NCBI RefSeq assembly: GCF_964028195.1 | Contig: NZ_OZ034750.1 | Location: forward strand, 310,001-374,000 | DNA: 64,000 nucleotides | Origin: Wolbachia endosymbiont (group A) of Pogonocherus hispidulus | GTDB lineage: Bacteria; Pseudomonadota; Alphaproteobacteria; Rickettsiales; Anaplasmataceae | Reading direction: 5' to 3' | Part shown: piece after piece, positions 1 through 8,745 of the stretch | Layout: each line of letters starts with the position of its first letter | Position numbering within the stretch: position 1 is the first letter of the stretch | Made by a program: the position numbers and the translations under genes | The notes under the pieces: model-generated | The model's database searches: none | Seen by the model: only the letters and a program-made list of their open reading frames with translations | Told to the model about the DNA's origin: nothing

Positions 1-157
1 AAGTCAATAGAAAAATGAAAAATATCAAAGAAATTTAGCCCGTTAAATATAATGTGCTCTTCAATGTATTTTTACATAATATAAGCTATAACTCTTAATT
101 GATGTAGCTGTGTATAAGTACTTATAGTTTATGTGGGCGTACTTATCCACAGCTACA

Positions 158-1129
158 CTAACTTACTAGAGAAGTAGACTTAGGGCTATATTCCTCAGTG
201 AACACTCTACCGTCTCTTACCAAGGAGTTAGCAAGTAAAAGTAACTTTCTCATAGCAGCGGTAGAAGCAACTTTATATGGTTTTTTATATTGATTATACA
301 ACCTATCAAAAAAAGTTTTTATGTAAGAATTCCATTCCCGCGCACTAAGAATACACATATACAAAACTGTTCTAATTTGTGACCTACCGCCTTGAATACA
401 CCTTTTTCCTTTACTAAAACCACTGTCTCGATTAAAAGGTGCAACCCCGGCAAGGCTGGATATTTGCTTTTCTTGAAGCGTCCCTAGTTCTGGTAGATAA
501 CAAATCATAGTAATAGCTGTGATTTTACTTGCACCTGGTATACTAGTTATTGATATGTATTTTCTTTTAAGCTCTTGACTTTGATCAATCAACTCCATCA
601 TCTCATCTTCTAAGGCTTGGATTTGATTTTGTAAAATGGCAAGTAGCTCTTCCATTTGTTTTATTATGGATATATCAGTTACCTGGTAAGCTTGGGTTTT
701 TTGTATTTTTGCTATTTCTACAAGTTGATTTCTACGAGATAGCTTTTGCCTCAAACAATCAACATTACTAACTTTTAAAGGAGTAACACGCATATCTGTA
801 TTATTAATATAACGTGAGATGATACTACAGTCTATTTTATCGGTTTTAGTAGCAACGCCAAGGCTTTTTGCATAATCTCTAACCCATCTAGGTTGAATAA
901 CATATACCTCAAAACCATTGCTTAGTAAAGTATAGGCACATAATTTTTCATATCCACCTGTTGCTTCAAGACCAACTTTGCTTACATTATGCAAACGTAA
1001 AAAGTCGAGTATTTGATCAATAGCTTGCACGTTATTTTCAAATACTTTATGATATCCAAGTGGATGGATATGAATATCAAGTTTAGCTTTGCTAACATCA
1101 ATGCCAGCAATAATATTTGATGAATTCAT
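158..1129 (-). CDS. IS110-family transposase (DEDD recombinase)
   Basis: This transposase moves an IS110-type element, probably through an RNA-guided recombination reaction as known for the family. The N-terminal RuvC-like DEDD domain is visible: GIDVSKAKLDIHI carries the first Asp, LEATGGYEKL the Glu, and TDKIDCSIIS the later Asp residues. The C-terminal transposase_20 part has SIPGASKITA, LAGVAPFNRDSG and GGRSQIRTVLYM, the last holding the family serine. A coiled-coil stretch lies between the two domains. I chose the ATG at 1129 because a strong Shine-Dalgarno (acggagg) sits just before it; an upstream in-frame ATG at 1156 has none. The length of about 323 residues is normal, so the gene looks intact. 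It lies beside the truncated DUF4815 phage gene, so the element probably inserted into the prophage. Confidence 0.93.
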   Translation of the reverse strand: MNSSNIIAGIDVSKAKLDIHIHPLGYHKVFENNVQAIDQILDFLRLHNVSKVGLEATGGYEKLCAYTLLSNGFEVYVIQPRWVRDYAKSLGVATKTDKIDCSIISRYINNTDMRVTPLKVSNVDCLRQKLSRRNQLVEIAKIQKTQAYQVTDISIIKQMEELLAILQNQIQALEDEMMELIDQSQELKRKYISITSIPGASKITAITMICYLPELGTLQEKQISSLAGVAPFNRDSGFSKGKRCIQGGRSQIRTVLYMCILSAREWNSYIKTFFDRLYNQYKKPYKVASTAAMRKLLLLANSLVRDGRVFTEEYSPKSTSLVS

Positions 1130-1159
1130 AATTCCTCCGTAAATGTTGATAAACAATAT

Positions 1160-1347
1160 ATACTGTATTTTCCACCCTTATATACGAGTCTAAAAACTCA
1201 ATCAGTTGTTCGGAACTTCAGTATAAACCAGAGAAGAAAACCTTGCTATACTACGGTCCTTATGACCAAGACTGGACACGGTTCCTCTTCTCTGTATGTC
1301 TTTACATTACTACTTTGTAGTACTTATAAAAACCTATTTTTAACATA
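1160..1347 (-). ncRNA. Candidate IS110 bridge RNA / 5' non-coding end
   Basis: This non-coding stretch lies upstream of the IS110 transposase, between it and the broken phage gene. It contains a perfect 9-bp inverted repeat (CAGAGAAGA at 1229-1237, TCTTCTCTG at 1286-1294). The roughly 48-base interior holds a smaller hairpin, GGTC/GACC, at 1255-1267. In IS110-group elements the non-coding end upstream of the transposase encodes the bridge RNA that reads target and donor. The location and the stem with a large internal loop fit, but expression and loop complementarity are inferred. Confidence 0.4.
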
Positions 1348-1350
1348 TAA

Positions 1351-2301
1351 GACTATAAGTTAAATGCAGGAAATGTTGATTGGTCATTACCTGGCAAAGA
1401 ACCAGCTCCTGGAAGTAGTTATCAAATCACTTACCGCTGTCGCACTCATGTAAGCCCTGAAGATATAAGTGAAGAGGGATGTAAAGTAAGAGGTGCCGTT
1501 GATAACAGCTTGGTTCTGATTGATTACACCTGGAAAATGCCCCGCTTTGATTTAATTACTATAGATGCAAAAGGCGCAATAAGAAGGATAAAAGGCATAG
1601 CTCACCCTTGGCGACCATCGATGCCTAAAGCACCTTCTGGACAACTTTTGCTCTGCTACATTCATCAGACGTGGAAAAAAGGCGAAGGGGTAAAAATAGT
1701 GAATAATGCTATTCATGCTGTACCGATGAATGAGCTTGAAGCAATGAAAAAAGGAATAAATGATCTTTATGCACTTGTTGCACAGGAGCGTTTACGCAAT
1801 GATGCAAATTCAAGAGAACCTACCACCAAAAAAGGAGTATTTGTTGATTCATTCTTTGATGATGATATGCGTGATCAAGGAATTTCGCAGTCTGCAGCGA
1901 TAGTAAACAAGGAATTAATTTTACCTATAGATGTGGAAATTATTGATGTTGAAAGAGGTAAAGAACCTCATTTGTTGCCGTATGAACTTGAGCCGGTACT
2001 AGAACAGCTCTTACAGACTAAAGGAGAAAGAATTAATCCGTATCAAGCTTTTGATCCAGTTCCGGCACAAATTACTCTAAATAAAAATATAGACCACTGG
2101 ACGGAGGTTACCACGAATTGGAAAAGTCCAATAACCAGAGCATTTAATGTTAAAGAAACAACAGAGCTGATGTCAAGTACTTCATATGAAGCTGAATTTA
2201 TGAGAGAAGCAGTACAGAATTTTGAAATTGAAGGTTTTGAGCCAGGTGAAAGGCTTAAGGAGGTAAAGTTTGATGGTGTTGTCATTCAGCCTACTGCATA
2301 A
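1351..2301 (+). pseudogene. 5'-truncated phage WO DUF4815-type tail/baseplate protein
   Basis: An open frame runs from just after a stop at 1348-1350 to 2301, with about 53 codons before the first ATG-like start. Those codons read as real protein (NAGNVDWSLPGKEPAPG, ITYRCRTHVSPEDIS) continuous with the downstream part, so the gene has lost its 5' end rather than starting at 1510. The sequence resembles DUF4815 proteins of tailed phages, which are tail or baseplate structural components. The break falls at the IS110 element, which is the likely cause. The 3' end is complete and is followed 13 bases later by the next tail gene. The remaining product could only be made from an internal start and is probably non-functional. 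The family call is moderately sure; the truncation is clear. Confidence 0.7.
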
Positions 2302-2314
2302 GAGGTAAAAAAAT

Positions 2315-3502
2315 ATGCTCACAACTAACAACCAGGGAAAATTAAAGGGAAAGATAAAAATCCCAGCAAATATTCCAGCAGGTACTAAATTAGTACAGTT
2401 TTACGGGGATAAAGGAAGCTATGGAGAAGCAACGTATACTGGTAAAAAAACAATTACCATAGAGGAAAGAAGAAGAGTTATCGCAGCAAGAAGAGTTGAT
2501 CCTTTAGCGCAAACATTTACTCTAAATGAAAGTAGGCACATAGAAGGCGTGGAGCTATGGTTTGTAAATAAAGGCAAAAAACGTGTTGTTGTGCAGATTA
2601 GAGAAACAGCAGTGGGAATGCCCTCGCAAACTGTCATTGCTGAAAGTTATATTGAGCCGAAAGATATAAAAGTAGATGGCACAGCAACACGTATAGAATG
2701 GCCACCAGTGTTTTGCCATGCAGGACAAGAGTATGCAATAGTACTGCTTACTGATGATCCTTGTACTGAAATAAAGGTAGCAGAGCTTGGCAAATATGAT
2801 GCAGTAAATAGCCGTTGGGTAACAAGTCAGCCATATCAAGTAGGAGTATTACTTTCATCTAGCAATGCAAGCACCTGGACTCCACATCAAAATTTAGATT
2901 TAACGTTTCGACTACTAGCTGCAAAATTTAGCGAAAATTCTCACGTTATTGATCTTGGCAAAGTTACAGCAACCAATACTTCAGATTTAATTGTTTTGAC
3001 AAACGTCGAAAAAGTAGCATTTGATACCAATGTAGAATTTATCTTAATAGATGAAGAGGGAAAAGAAAATTTTCTATCTGATAACTTGCCGCTCGCGCTG
3101 CGTGAAAGACTATCTGGAGAGTTAACAGTAAAGGCAAATTTAAAAGGGTCAAAAGAAAGAAGTCCTGTTCTCTATCCTGGGTTACAGCTAGTTCTAGGTA
3201 ATCTTTCAGAGTCTGGAGATTATGTTACAAGAAGCATTACAGCAGGAGCTAACACTAAAATTACCATAACGTATGATGCGCTAATACCTGGCACTGCAGA
3301 TGTAAAAGCATATGTAGAACAAAGCGCCAAAGGATGGCAATTAGTAAATTTAACATCAGGAAAACCAATAGGGGAAAATTGGGTAGAGAGAACTCATGTG
3401 CTATCAAACTTTAACGCCAATGAGACAAGGATAAAATTGGTTTTAAGTGGAACAGTTGTCTATCGGCCAAAAGTCAAAAATCTACGAATCATTGTCACGT
3501 AG
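2315..3502 (+). CDS. Phage WO tail/baseplate-associated structural protein
   Basis: A 395-residue protein follows the DUF4815 fragment by 13 bases, with an agaggt ribosome site before the ATG. Near residue 70 it has the sequence VDPLAQTF, a motif seen in phage baseplate or tail-fibre proteins of the DUF4815 neighbourhood. The rest is predicted to be beta-rich, alternating hydrophobic strands and turns, as expected for a virion surface protein. It has no signal peptide or membrane segment. Gene order (DUF4815, this gene, fibre-like genes, sheath, tube) supports a role in the distal contractile tail. In some phages these two frames may be one long protein, but here each has its own start and stop. 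The exact function is not known. Confidence 0.6.
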   Translation: MLTTNNQGKLKGKIKIPANIPAGTKLVQFYGDKGSYGEATYTGKKTITIEERRRVIAARRVDPLAQTFTLNESRHIEGVELWFVNKGKKRVVVQIRETAVGMPSQTVIAESYIEPKDIKVDGTATRIEWPPVFCHAGQEYAIVLLTDDPCTEIKVAELGKYDAVNSRWVTSQPYQVGVLLSSSNASTWTPHQNLDLTFRLLAAKFSENSHVIDLGKVTATNTSDLIVLTNVEKVAFDTNVEFILIDEEGKENFLSDNLPLALRERLSGELTVKANLKGSKERSPVLYPGLQLVLGNLSESGDYVTRSITAGANTKITITYDALIPGTADVKAYVEQSAKGWQLVNLTSGKPIGENWVERTHVLSNFNANETRIKLVLSGTVVYRPKVKNLRIIVT

Positions 3503-3506
3503 CAGA

Positions 3507-3692
3507 ATGTCAGATGATAAAACAAGCAGAGGATATCCTTTGCCACACCCAGAGAATATTGCAGTGGAAGATGTAGTACGTATTCGCAAAGCGATAGAAA
3601 AAATAGATGAAGATATGAGTGAGAGAGAAAATGAACTTAAGAGTAATTTTGAGCGGTTTAACTTTGAAACTTTTTTAAATTTTTGGGAATGA
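3507..3692 (+). CDS. Small phage tail-module protein (61 aa)
   Basis: This short gene starts four bases after the previous stop and overlaps the next start by the four bases ATGA, typical of translational coupling in a phage tail operon. The protein begins MSDDKTSRGYPLPHPENIA and continues with a charged helix (VVRIRKAIEKIDEDM). The Gly-Tyr-Pro-Leu-Pro-His-Pro stretch followed by a helix looks like the N-terminal virion-attachment segment of some tail-fibre proteins. It may therefore be the detached head of the fibre-like protein encoded next. An upstream in-frame ATG at 3447 lies inside the preceding gene and is less likely. No enzymatic motif is visible. Confidence 0.55.
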   Translation: MSDDKTSRGYPLPHPENIAVEDVVRIRKAIEKIDEDMSERENELKSNFERFNFETFLNFWE

Positions 3693-5164
3693 AAGAAGCA
3701 ATAGAAGTATTACACCAAAGGATAAAGGATTTAGCAGTAAGTAGCACACCTGATCAACTGGCATATCTTGCAAAATCACTGGAATTGATAGCAGATAAAA
3801 AAGCTATTTCTGACATTGTGCAAATGACTGAAGTAAAAGGAATAATTGATGCACTACAAAAAAGACTTAAGGATTTAGCAGCAAATAGTACACCAGATCA
3901 GCTTGCATATCTTGCTAAAGCATTGGAATCAATAGTCGACAAAAGTGCGGTTTCTGAAATTGTGCAGATGACTGATGGTAAGCTAAAAGAACTTCTTGAT
4001 AGTGCAAAAAAACACCTAAATGATATAAACAGCAATAAAACAAACTCAATATCAGCAATAACTGCAGTAAAAACAGAGTCTGTTAATGAAATCAACAAGC
4101 TTAGGGATAATTCCTTAAATACTTTAAAAGCATCATCAGATTCACATATATCGCTACTTGATACGAGAAAGAATGCCAATATTGCAGCAATAAATAGCAT
4201 TAGTAATAGTCATAAAGATGGTCTTAAAGGTTTAGTAGAAGATTTTCGTGCTGTTAATAATGTACCATCTGGCTCATCAATTATTAGGGAAATAGAAACT
4301 CATGATAACCAATTAAAAACATCCCTTATAAACGAGATAAAAACTAGAGATGATGAGCTGAAAGTGTCGCTTACACAAGAAATAAGAAAGCGCAATATGG
4401 TTGAACCAGGGTCATTACCTTTCTTATTTGGTGTACTTGGCAGAAAAAATAATTACTTTGGCCACGGAACTTTTACAACAGAGCTTGGAAGGTGGAGTAG
4501 TGATATAACAAAAACCGACTATATGTTGCAATTACTAGCAGGTAGCCATACATACGATACAGATTACGTTAGTTTTTATCGGCCAAGACAACTAAGTTTT
4601 ATAGAGGGAAGTAAAGGAACATTTATTTACGGAGAGTTATGCACAAAAAGTTTTTCGGGTAGTTATGATGAGATATACTATTACCCATATGCTGCACTTG
4701 GAGTAGTATTTATAAAAAATACAACGAATATGAACATAAATAAAACAATAGAATTTGTTGGATCATCATACTCTAGTACGGAGTATGGGGGTGCAGGACT
4801 ATTTGTGGGAACACCAGATAATACCAATTCTAATAAATCAAGAATTTCAAGAATAATATGGAAAAATGTTTACCAATACACGAGTTCTGATAGCAAGTTA
4901 GCTGGATCTGGTAATGTGGAAATTCCAGCAGGAAAAACAGTTGCAACATTACTTTACACATCATCTTACCTATGTTCCAGAACACAAGTCAGTCAAGGTA
5001 TGCTTGCATCAAATTATGTATACAACTATGGTCAATTTATCCAGTGGGGAATATATAACATACGTAGCAATTTTCTAACCACAGGGCTTGAGGTGGATGT
5101 AGAGAGAACACTAAAGGCTTGGCAATGTCCAGGATTATCTGAAACTTATGAGCTCTGGAGGTAG
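3689..5164 (+). CDS. Phage WO tail-fibre-like protein
   Basis: A 491-residue protein, translationally coupled to the small gene before it (ATGA overlap). The N-terminal 110 residues contain two tandem copies of a unit of about 52 residues; each copy has STPDQLAYLAK and ends in EIVQMT or DIVQMT. A long Asn/Ser/Lys-rich helical shaft follows (about residues 110-240). The C-terminal 250 residues are rich in Tyr, Gly and Ser, as in receptor-binding tips. This layout (repeat, shaft, beta-rich tip) and the position just upstream of the sheath gene suggest a tail fibre or tail collar protein that contacts the host envelope. The start used is ATG at 3689; a TTG six bases upstream is possible. I do not recognise a named family. 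Confidence 0.6.
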   Translation: MKEAIEVLHQRIKDLAVSSTPDQLAYLAKSLELIADKKAISDIVQMTEVKGIIDALQKRLKDLAANSTPDQLAYLAKALESIVDKSAVSEIVQMTDGKLKELLDSAKKHLNDINSNKTNSISAITAVKTESVNEINKLRDNSLNTLKASSDSHISLLDTRKNANIAAINSISNSHKDGLKGLVEDFRAVNNVPSGSSIIREIETHDNQLKTSLINEIKTRDDELKVSLTQEIRKRNMVEPGSLPFLFGVLGRKNNYFGHGTFTTELGRWSSDITKTDYMLQLLAGSHTYDTDYVSFYRPRQLSFIEGSKGTFIYGELCTKSFSGSYDEIYYYPYAALGVVFIKNTTNMNINKTIEFVGSSYSSTEYGGAGLFVGTPDNTNSNKSRISRIIWKNVYQYTSSDSKLAGSGNVEIPAGKTVATLLYTSSYLCSRTQVSQGMLASNYVYNYGQFIQWGIYNIRSNFLTTGLEVDVERTLKAWQCPGLSETYELWR

Positions 5165-5170
5165 CAAAGA

Positions 5171-5713
5171 ATGCCAATTTATATTAGATTTGAAAATAAC
5201 AAACAGATAGAAGTAACAGTACTTGAAAATAAGCCAACTGGGAATGATTGGTATGAAGCACCAAAGAATTTCGACTGGCAAAAAAGTTATTGTTTAACAG
5301 AAGGAGGAGAAATTGCTCAGTGTACTAAGGAGTTGCTGGATAATGCGAAGCTTTGTGCATTTGATAGTATGCGTTTTTATTATGATAGCTATATTAACCA
5401 ATATGCAGGGAATTCTCACCAAAAAGCTAAATCTTATGAGATTCAAGCAGAAGCCGCAAAAAACATTCTAGCAGCACCAGAATCTATAAATAAAAAAGAT
5501 GCAGCAATTATAGAGCCTTTAGCAAGAGTGAGAGGAATTTCAGTAGTAGAGATGGCAAAAATAATTCAAGAGAAGGCAAAAAAAGCAGTAAAAGAAATAA
5601 TGAAATGTGAAGAATTGGAAGACATCGCCAAGAAGAAAATTAAAGAAGTCAAAAGTGAAGAAGAGCTACAGACTTTGCTCGATGATTTCAGGAAAAAAAT
5701 GCAAGAAAGTTAA
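5171..5713 (+). CDS. Phage WO tail-module protein, possible fibre-assembly protein
   Basis: A 180-residue soluble protein six bases downstream of the fibre-like gene; its ribosome site GGAGG overlaps the end of that gene. The N-terminal part (PIYIRFENNKQIEVTVLENKP, then NFDWQKSYCLTEGGEI) looks like a small beta domain. The C-terminal half is almost entirely charged helix (KKAVKEIMKCEELEDIAKK). A gene at this place, after a fibre and before the sheath, is often a tail-fibre assembly chaperone. That role is inferred from position only; no chaperone motif can be named. The gene looks intact and its codon use matches its neighbours. Confidence 0.5.
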   Translation: MPIYIRFENNKQIEVTVLENKPTGNDWYEAPKNFDWQKSYCLTEGGEIAQCTKELLDNAKLCAFDSMRFYYDSYINQYAGNSHQKAKSYEIQAEAAKNILAAPESINKKDAAIIEPLARVRGISVVEMAKIIQEKAKKAVKEIMKCEELEDIAKKKIKEVKSEEELQTLLDDFRKKMQES

Positions 5714-5724
5714 AAAGGGAAGAA

Positions 5725-6882
5725 ATGCCAGAAGAATTTTTACACGGAGTAAAGGTTATTGAGGTAACCTCAGGAGCAAGATCAGTACGTACAGCTAAAT
5801 CATCAGTGATAGGTGTAATTGGTACTGCCCCTGAAGCTGATGAGCAAAAATTTCCACTCAATAGTCCAGTATTAATAGCAGGAAGCTTAAAGGAAGCAGC
5901 AAAGCTTGGGAAAAGTGGAACACTACCTTCTGCAATAAACGGAATATTTTCCCAAATTGGTGCAACAGTAGTAGTTATTCGAGTTGAAGAAAGTGAAGCT
6001 ATTCAAAATATAATTGGTGGAGTTGATGAAGAGACTGGAAAATATCAGGGAATTCAAGCATTCCTCAGCAGTGAAAGCATAATACATGTTGCCCCAAGAA
6101 TACTAATTGCACCTCAGTTTACTCATCAATTGCCTGAATCTGAAAATCCTAAAAACCCAGTAGTAGCAGCTTTGATAGGAGTAGCAGAAAAGCTAAGGGC
6201 AATAATAGTTGCAGATGGACCAAATACCAATGATGAAGAAGCCATAAAATGGAGAAAAAGTGTAGGTAGCTCAAGAGTTTACGTTGTTGACCCATGGGTT
6301 AAGGTGTTTATTGAAGGAAAAGAAGAAATTTTGCCGTCTAGCCCATTTGTAGCTGGTTTAATAGCGAAAGTAGATAGCGAACAAGGATTTTGGCATTCAC
6401 CTTCAAATAAAGAAATAAACGGTATTGTTGGCACAAGCAGGCCTATTGATTTTACGCTCGGTAATACAAATTGTAGAGCAAACCACTTAAATGAAAATGA
6501 AGTAACAACGATAATTCATCAAAATGGCTATAGGCTTTGGGGAAATAGAACATGTTCAAATGACTCAAAATGGGCTTTTCTGTCAGTGAGAAGGACTGCA
6601 GATTTAATCAACGATAGTCTACTTCGAGCTCATTTATGGGCAGTTGATCGCAATATTACCAAAACTTATATAGATGATGTGATTGAGGGGGTAAATTCTT
6701 ATCTTGCAAATTTAAAAGCGCAAGGGGCGATTATTAGCGGAAAGTGTTATGCAACTCCAGAGCTCAATACACCAACAAATATTGCAAGCGGAAAAGTGTC
6801 TTTTGATTTTGAGTTCACGCCACCATATCCAGCTGAACAGATTACTTTCAGGTCACACCTTGTGAGTGGCGCAATATTGTAA
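5725..6882 (+). CDS. Contractile tail sheath protein (P2 FI-like)
   Basis: This protein forms the contractile outer tube of a myovirus-type tail. The N-terminus FLHGVKVIEVTSGARSVRT and the following SSVIGVIGTAP are typical of P2 FI-like sheath proteins. Further family features are INGIFSQIGATVVVIRV, SPFVAGLIAKVDSEQGFWHSP with SNKEINGIVG, and the C-terminal FDFEFTPPYPAEQITF. The length of 385 residues is close to the usual 390-400, so it appears complete. An aaaaaggga ribosome site precedes the ATG. It lies directly upstream of the tube gene, the usual order. The sheath is intact although the neighbouring tube gene is chimeric, so the tail cassette as a whole is unlikely to assemble. Confidence 0.92.
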   Translation: MPEEFLHGVKVIEVTSGARSVRTAKSSVIGVIGTAPEADEQKFPLNSPVLIAGSLKEAAKLGKSGTLPSAINGIFSQIGATVVVIRVEESEAIQNIIGGVDEETGKYQGIQAFLSSESIIHVAPRILIAPQFTHQLPESENPKNPVVAALIGVAEKLRAIIVADGPNTNDEEAIKWRKSVGSSRVYVVDPWVKVFIEGKEEILPSSPFVAGLIAKVDSEQGFWHSPSNKEINGIVGTSRPIDFTLGNTNCRANHLNENEVTTIIHQNGYRLWGNRTCSNDSKWAFLSVRRTADLINDSLLRAHLWAVDRNITKTYIDDVIEGVNSYLANLKAQGAIISGKCYATPELNTPTNIASGKVSFDFEFTPPYPAEQITFRSHLVSGAIL

Positions 6883-6896
6883 AAGGAGAAAGAGAG

Positions 6897-7319
6897 ATGC
6901 TACCAAAGATCCTAAAGAATTTTAACGTATTTGTTGATGGTCGTGGTTATGCAGGAAAAATAGATGAAGTAACCTTGCCAAAACTTACCATAAAAACAGA
7001 AGAATACAGAGCTGGTGGTATGGATATTCCAATAAATATTGATATGGGCATGGAAAAGCTTGAAGCAGATTTCACTTTTTCTGAATATGACTCTGAGCTC
7101 TTTAGACTTTTCGGATTGATAAACAATAATGCTGTTTCTCTTACTTTACGGGGAGGATTACATAACCATCCTGGAGGAAGTTTAGAACCATCAGAAGAAG
7201 ATCAAGCAGTAACGAAGAGCTTAGCAGCAGCATGTAGTACTGTAAGCGTTAGATTATTTGATCATATTATCATCACAAGTAGTGGCTATTTTAGTTTTAG
7301 AGAAAACGGATTGTTATAG
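6897..7319 (+). pseudogene. Tail tube (FII-like) N-terminus fused in frame to RadC C-terminus
   Basis: The first 88 residues are a P2 FII-like major tail tube protein: LPKILKNFNVFVDGRGYAG, then EVTLPKLTIKTEEYRAGGMD and MEKLEADFTFSEYD, up to SLTLRGGL. At nucleotide 7161 the family ends abruptly. The last 52 residues are instead the C-terminus of a RadC/JAB-type protein: HNHPGGSLEPSEED, a run of helix, then FDHIIITSSGYFSF and ENGLL. The join is in frame and gives 140 residues against about 170 for a normal tube protein. The RadC half keeps the metal-site His and Asp pattern but lacks its upstream part. The complementary N-terminal radC fragment lies at 10742-11260 on the other strand. A good ribosome site (aaaaggag) is present. 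The product is probably a dead recombination scar; a new function cannot be excluded. Confidence 0.85.
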
Positions 7320-7425
7320 CAGAAAGTATTTGCAAATCTACTCACTATAATTTATAATGAGTAATAGAATGTATAATAACAAAGTTTATTGTACACTTAA
7401 AAAGTATTTTTAATATGAGGTTTAT

Positions 7426-8550
7426 ATGACTAGTAAAGATCAGAATAAAAAGACTAATGTTAATCACAAGAAAATATTTGGTGCTCTTGAAAGCGTTGAT
7501 ATAGAGCAGTCTAAATTTGTGAGTAAAATTAATCACCAGAAGGAGATAAACCGGGAGACTTCCCCTAGCAGAAACATTCAAATCAACTACGGGAAAAGCC
7601 TTGACTATGTTTATGGAACAAAACCTTTAAATGATCAAGCAGAAGATTTAAATCCATTTGCTTCAGCTTTGCAAAAAATAAAGCCAAGTGCAGAAAAGTT
7701 GAGCTGGCTTAAAAGTGCTGTGGTAAGAGCAAAAAGTCCAAATGAACTGCACAAGGTTGTAGACGAAGCACTAGCTGCTGGAGCAAGGCTAAATGCATGT
7801 AATGATGGGGAATGGAGTTTCGCAGAGTATGTAGTATTAGGTACACATTTTCATAAATTTGATAAGGTTGATCGTAAAAAGCTAATACGTAAATTAATGC
7901 TAAGCGGTGCAGAGTTTCATGATACTTTATTGGAGAATAAATTGATAGGTGAAATCTATAATGAGCTACAGCCAGAAGTTCAGCCACAGATAGATAGGCA
8001 ACTAGAAGAACTGGAAAAAGCTGGCGAAAGTGCTGTTCAAGAAGGAGAATTAATAGATATCGAGATAGACAATACAACATCGTATATAGAGTTCTCTGAA
8101 AATAGTAAGATAGAAGTAGCCAAAATACTAGAAGCAAACAGAAAGTTAGGAAGTAATATTTTAAAAATTGGTAATGATGCAGTTGAGGTTAAAAGCGAGA
8201 AGGGAGGTACAAGAAATTACGTTGATGTATCAGGTGGAGGCTCTATTGTATTAGAATTTCCTACGAGCACTGGTAAGCTTAATATCATATTGTGCCATGA
8301 TGTAAAAAAATATGATCAAGTACAAGTCAGAGTAGAAAACAAGGAAATGTGGGCTGAATTACAACAAATAGGGGAAGAAATTGGAAAAAATTGCCTTTTC
8401 GGGGGAGTAAAACTTAAAGAAGCAGTAGAGAAAGGTAGTTTCACTAGATGTGGCATATGGAGTGAAAAGCAGAAGGAAGTAAGTGAAAAATTGTTTTCAT
8501 GGGTAGACAAAGTACGTGAAAATAGTAAAGAAACTTGTAGGGCACTTTAA
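7426..8550 (+). CDS. Hypothetical protein, degenerate ankyrin-like region plus unknown C-terminal domain
   Basis: A 374-residue soluble protein with no signal peptide. Residues 1-80 are charged and look disordered. Residues 90-170 resemble decayed ankyrin-type helical repeats (PNELHKVVDEALAAGARLNA, then LIRKLMLSGAEFHD). Residues 220-338 form a separate domain that aligns by eye with residues 106-236 of the coiled-coil protein encoded at 57267. Matching points are IEVAKILEA with IEISNILRA, GGTRNYVDVSG with KGSERHYDFTG, and FGGVKLKEAV with INGKTLHQAF. The gene stands alone, about 100 bases after the chimeric tube gene, and has an AT-rich upstream region. Its place between prophage pieces suggests accessory cargo, possibly host-directed. 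I cannot assign a function. Confidence 0.6.
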   Translation: MTSKDQNKKTNVNHKKIFGALESVDIEQSKFVSKINHQKEINRETSPSRNIQINYGKSLDYVYGTKPLNDQAEDLNPFASALQKIKPSAEKLSWLKSAVVRAKSPNELHKVVDEALAAGARLNACNDGEWSFAEYVVLGTHFHKFDKVDRKKLIRKLMLSGAEFHDTLLENKLIGEIYNELQPEVQPQIDRQLEELEKAGESAVQEGELIDIEIDNTTSYIEFSENSKIEVAKILEANRKLGSNILKIGNDAVEVKSEKGGTRNYVDVSGGGSIVLEFPTSTGKLNIILCHDVKKYDQVQVRVENKEMWAELQQIGEEIGKNCLFGGVKLKEAVEKGSFTRCGIWSEKQKEVSEKLFSWVDKVRENSKETCRAL

Positions 8551-8553
8551 TTT

Positions 8554-8591
8554 AAAGGTTCCAGAGTCTGGCTATTATATCTGGAGCCTTT
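8554..8591 (+). terminator. Hairpin after the hypothetical gene
   Basis: AAAGGTTCCAG (8554-8564) pairs with CTGGAGCCTTT (8581-8591) with one mismatch, across a 16-base loop. It lies just after the stop at 8550. There is no long T-run after the stem, so termination is likely but not certain. Confidence 0.45.
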
Positions 8592-8629
8592 GAGCTATAA
8601 TAGAAAATATTATATGCAAGGTTCTTTTT

Positions 8630-8745
8630 GTGGAAAAAAGTCTAGATTATAAAGTGGGAGAAAAATTAAAAAGCTGGAGGTTAGAGCGAGGGTACACTCA
8701 GAAAGATTTAGCAGAGAAAATTGGTGTAAAATACTGGGTGATATT
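8630..8745 (+). pseudogene. XRE-type HTH regulator, 5' fragment only
   Basis: The frame opens with GTG (VEKSLDYKVGEKLKSWRLE) and continues RGYTQKDLAEKIGVKYWVILQ. This is the start of an XRE/Cro-type helix-turn-helix domain; such regulators occur in pairs in WO prophage regions. After about 38 codons the homology stops near 8745, and the frame runs on only into sequence antisense to the recombinase gene. The DNA-binding domain is cut after its third helix, so the fragment cannot be a working repressor. The breakpoint is also where the serine recombinase loses its normal C-terminus. The junction is therefore either an integration end or a deletion endpoint. Confidence 0.7.
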
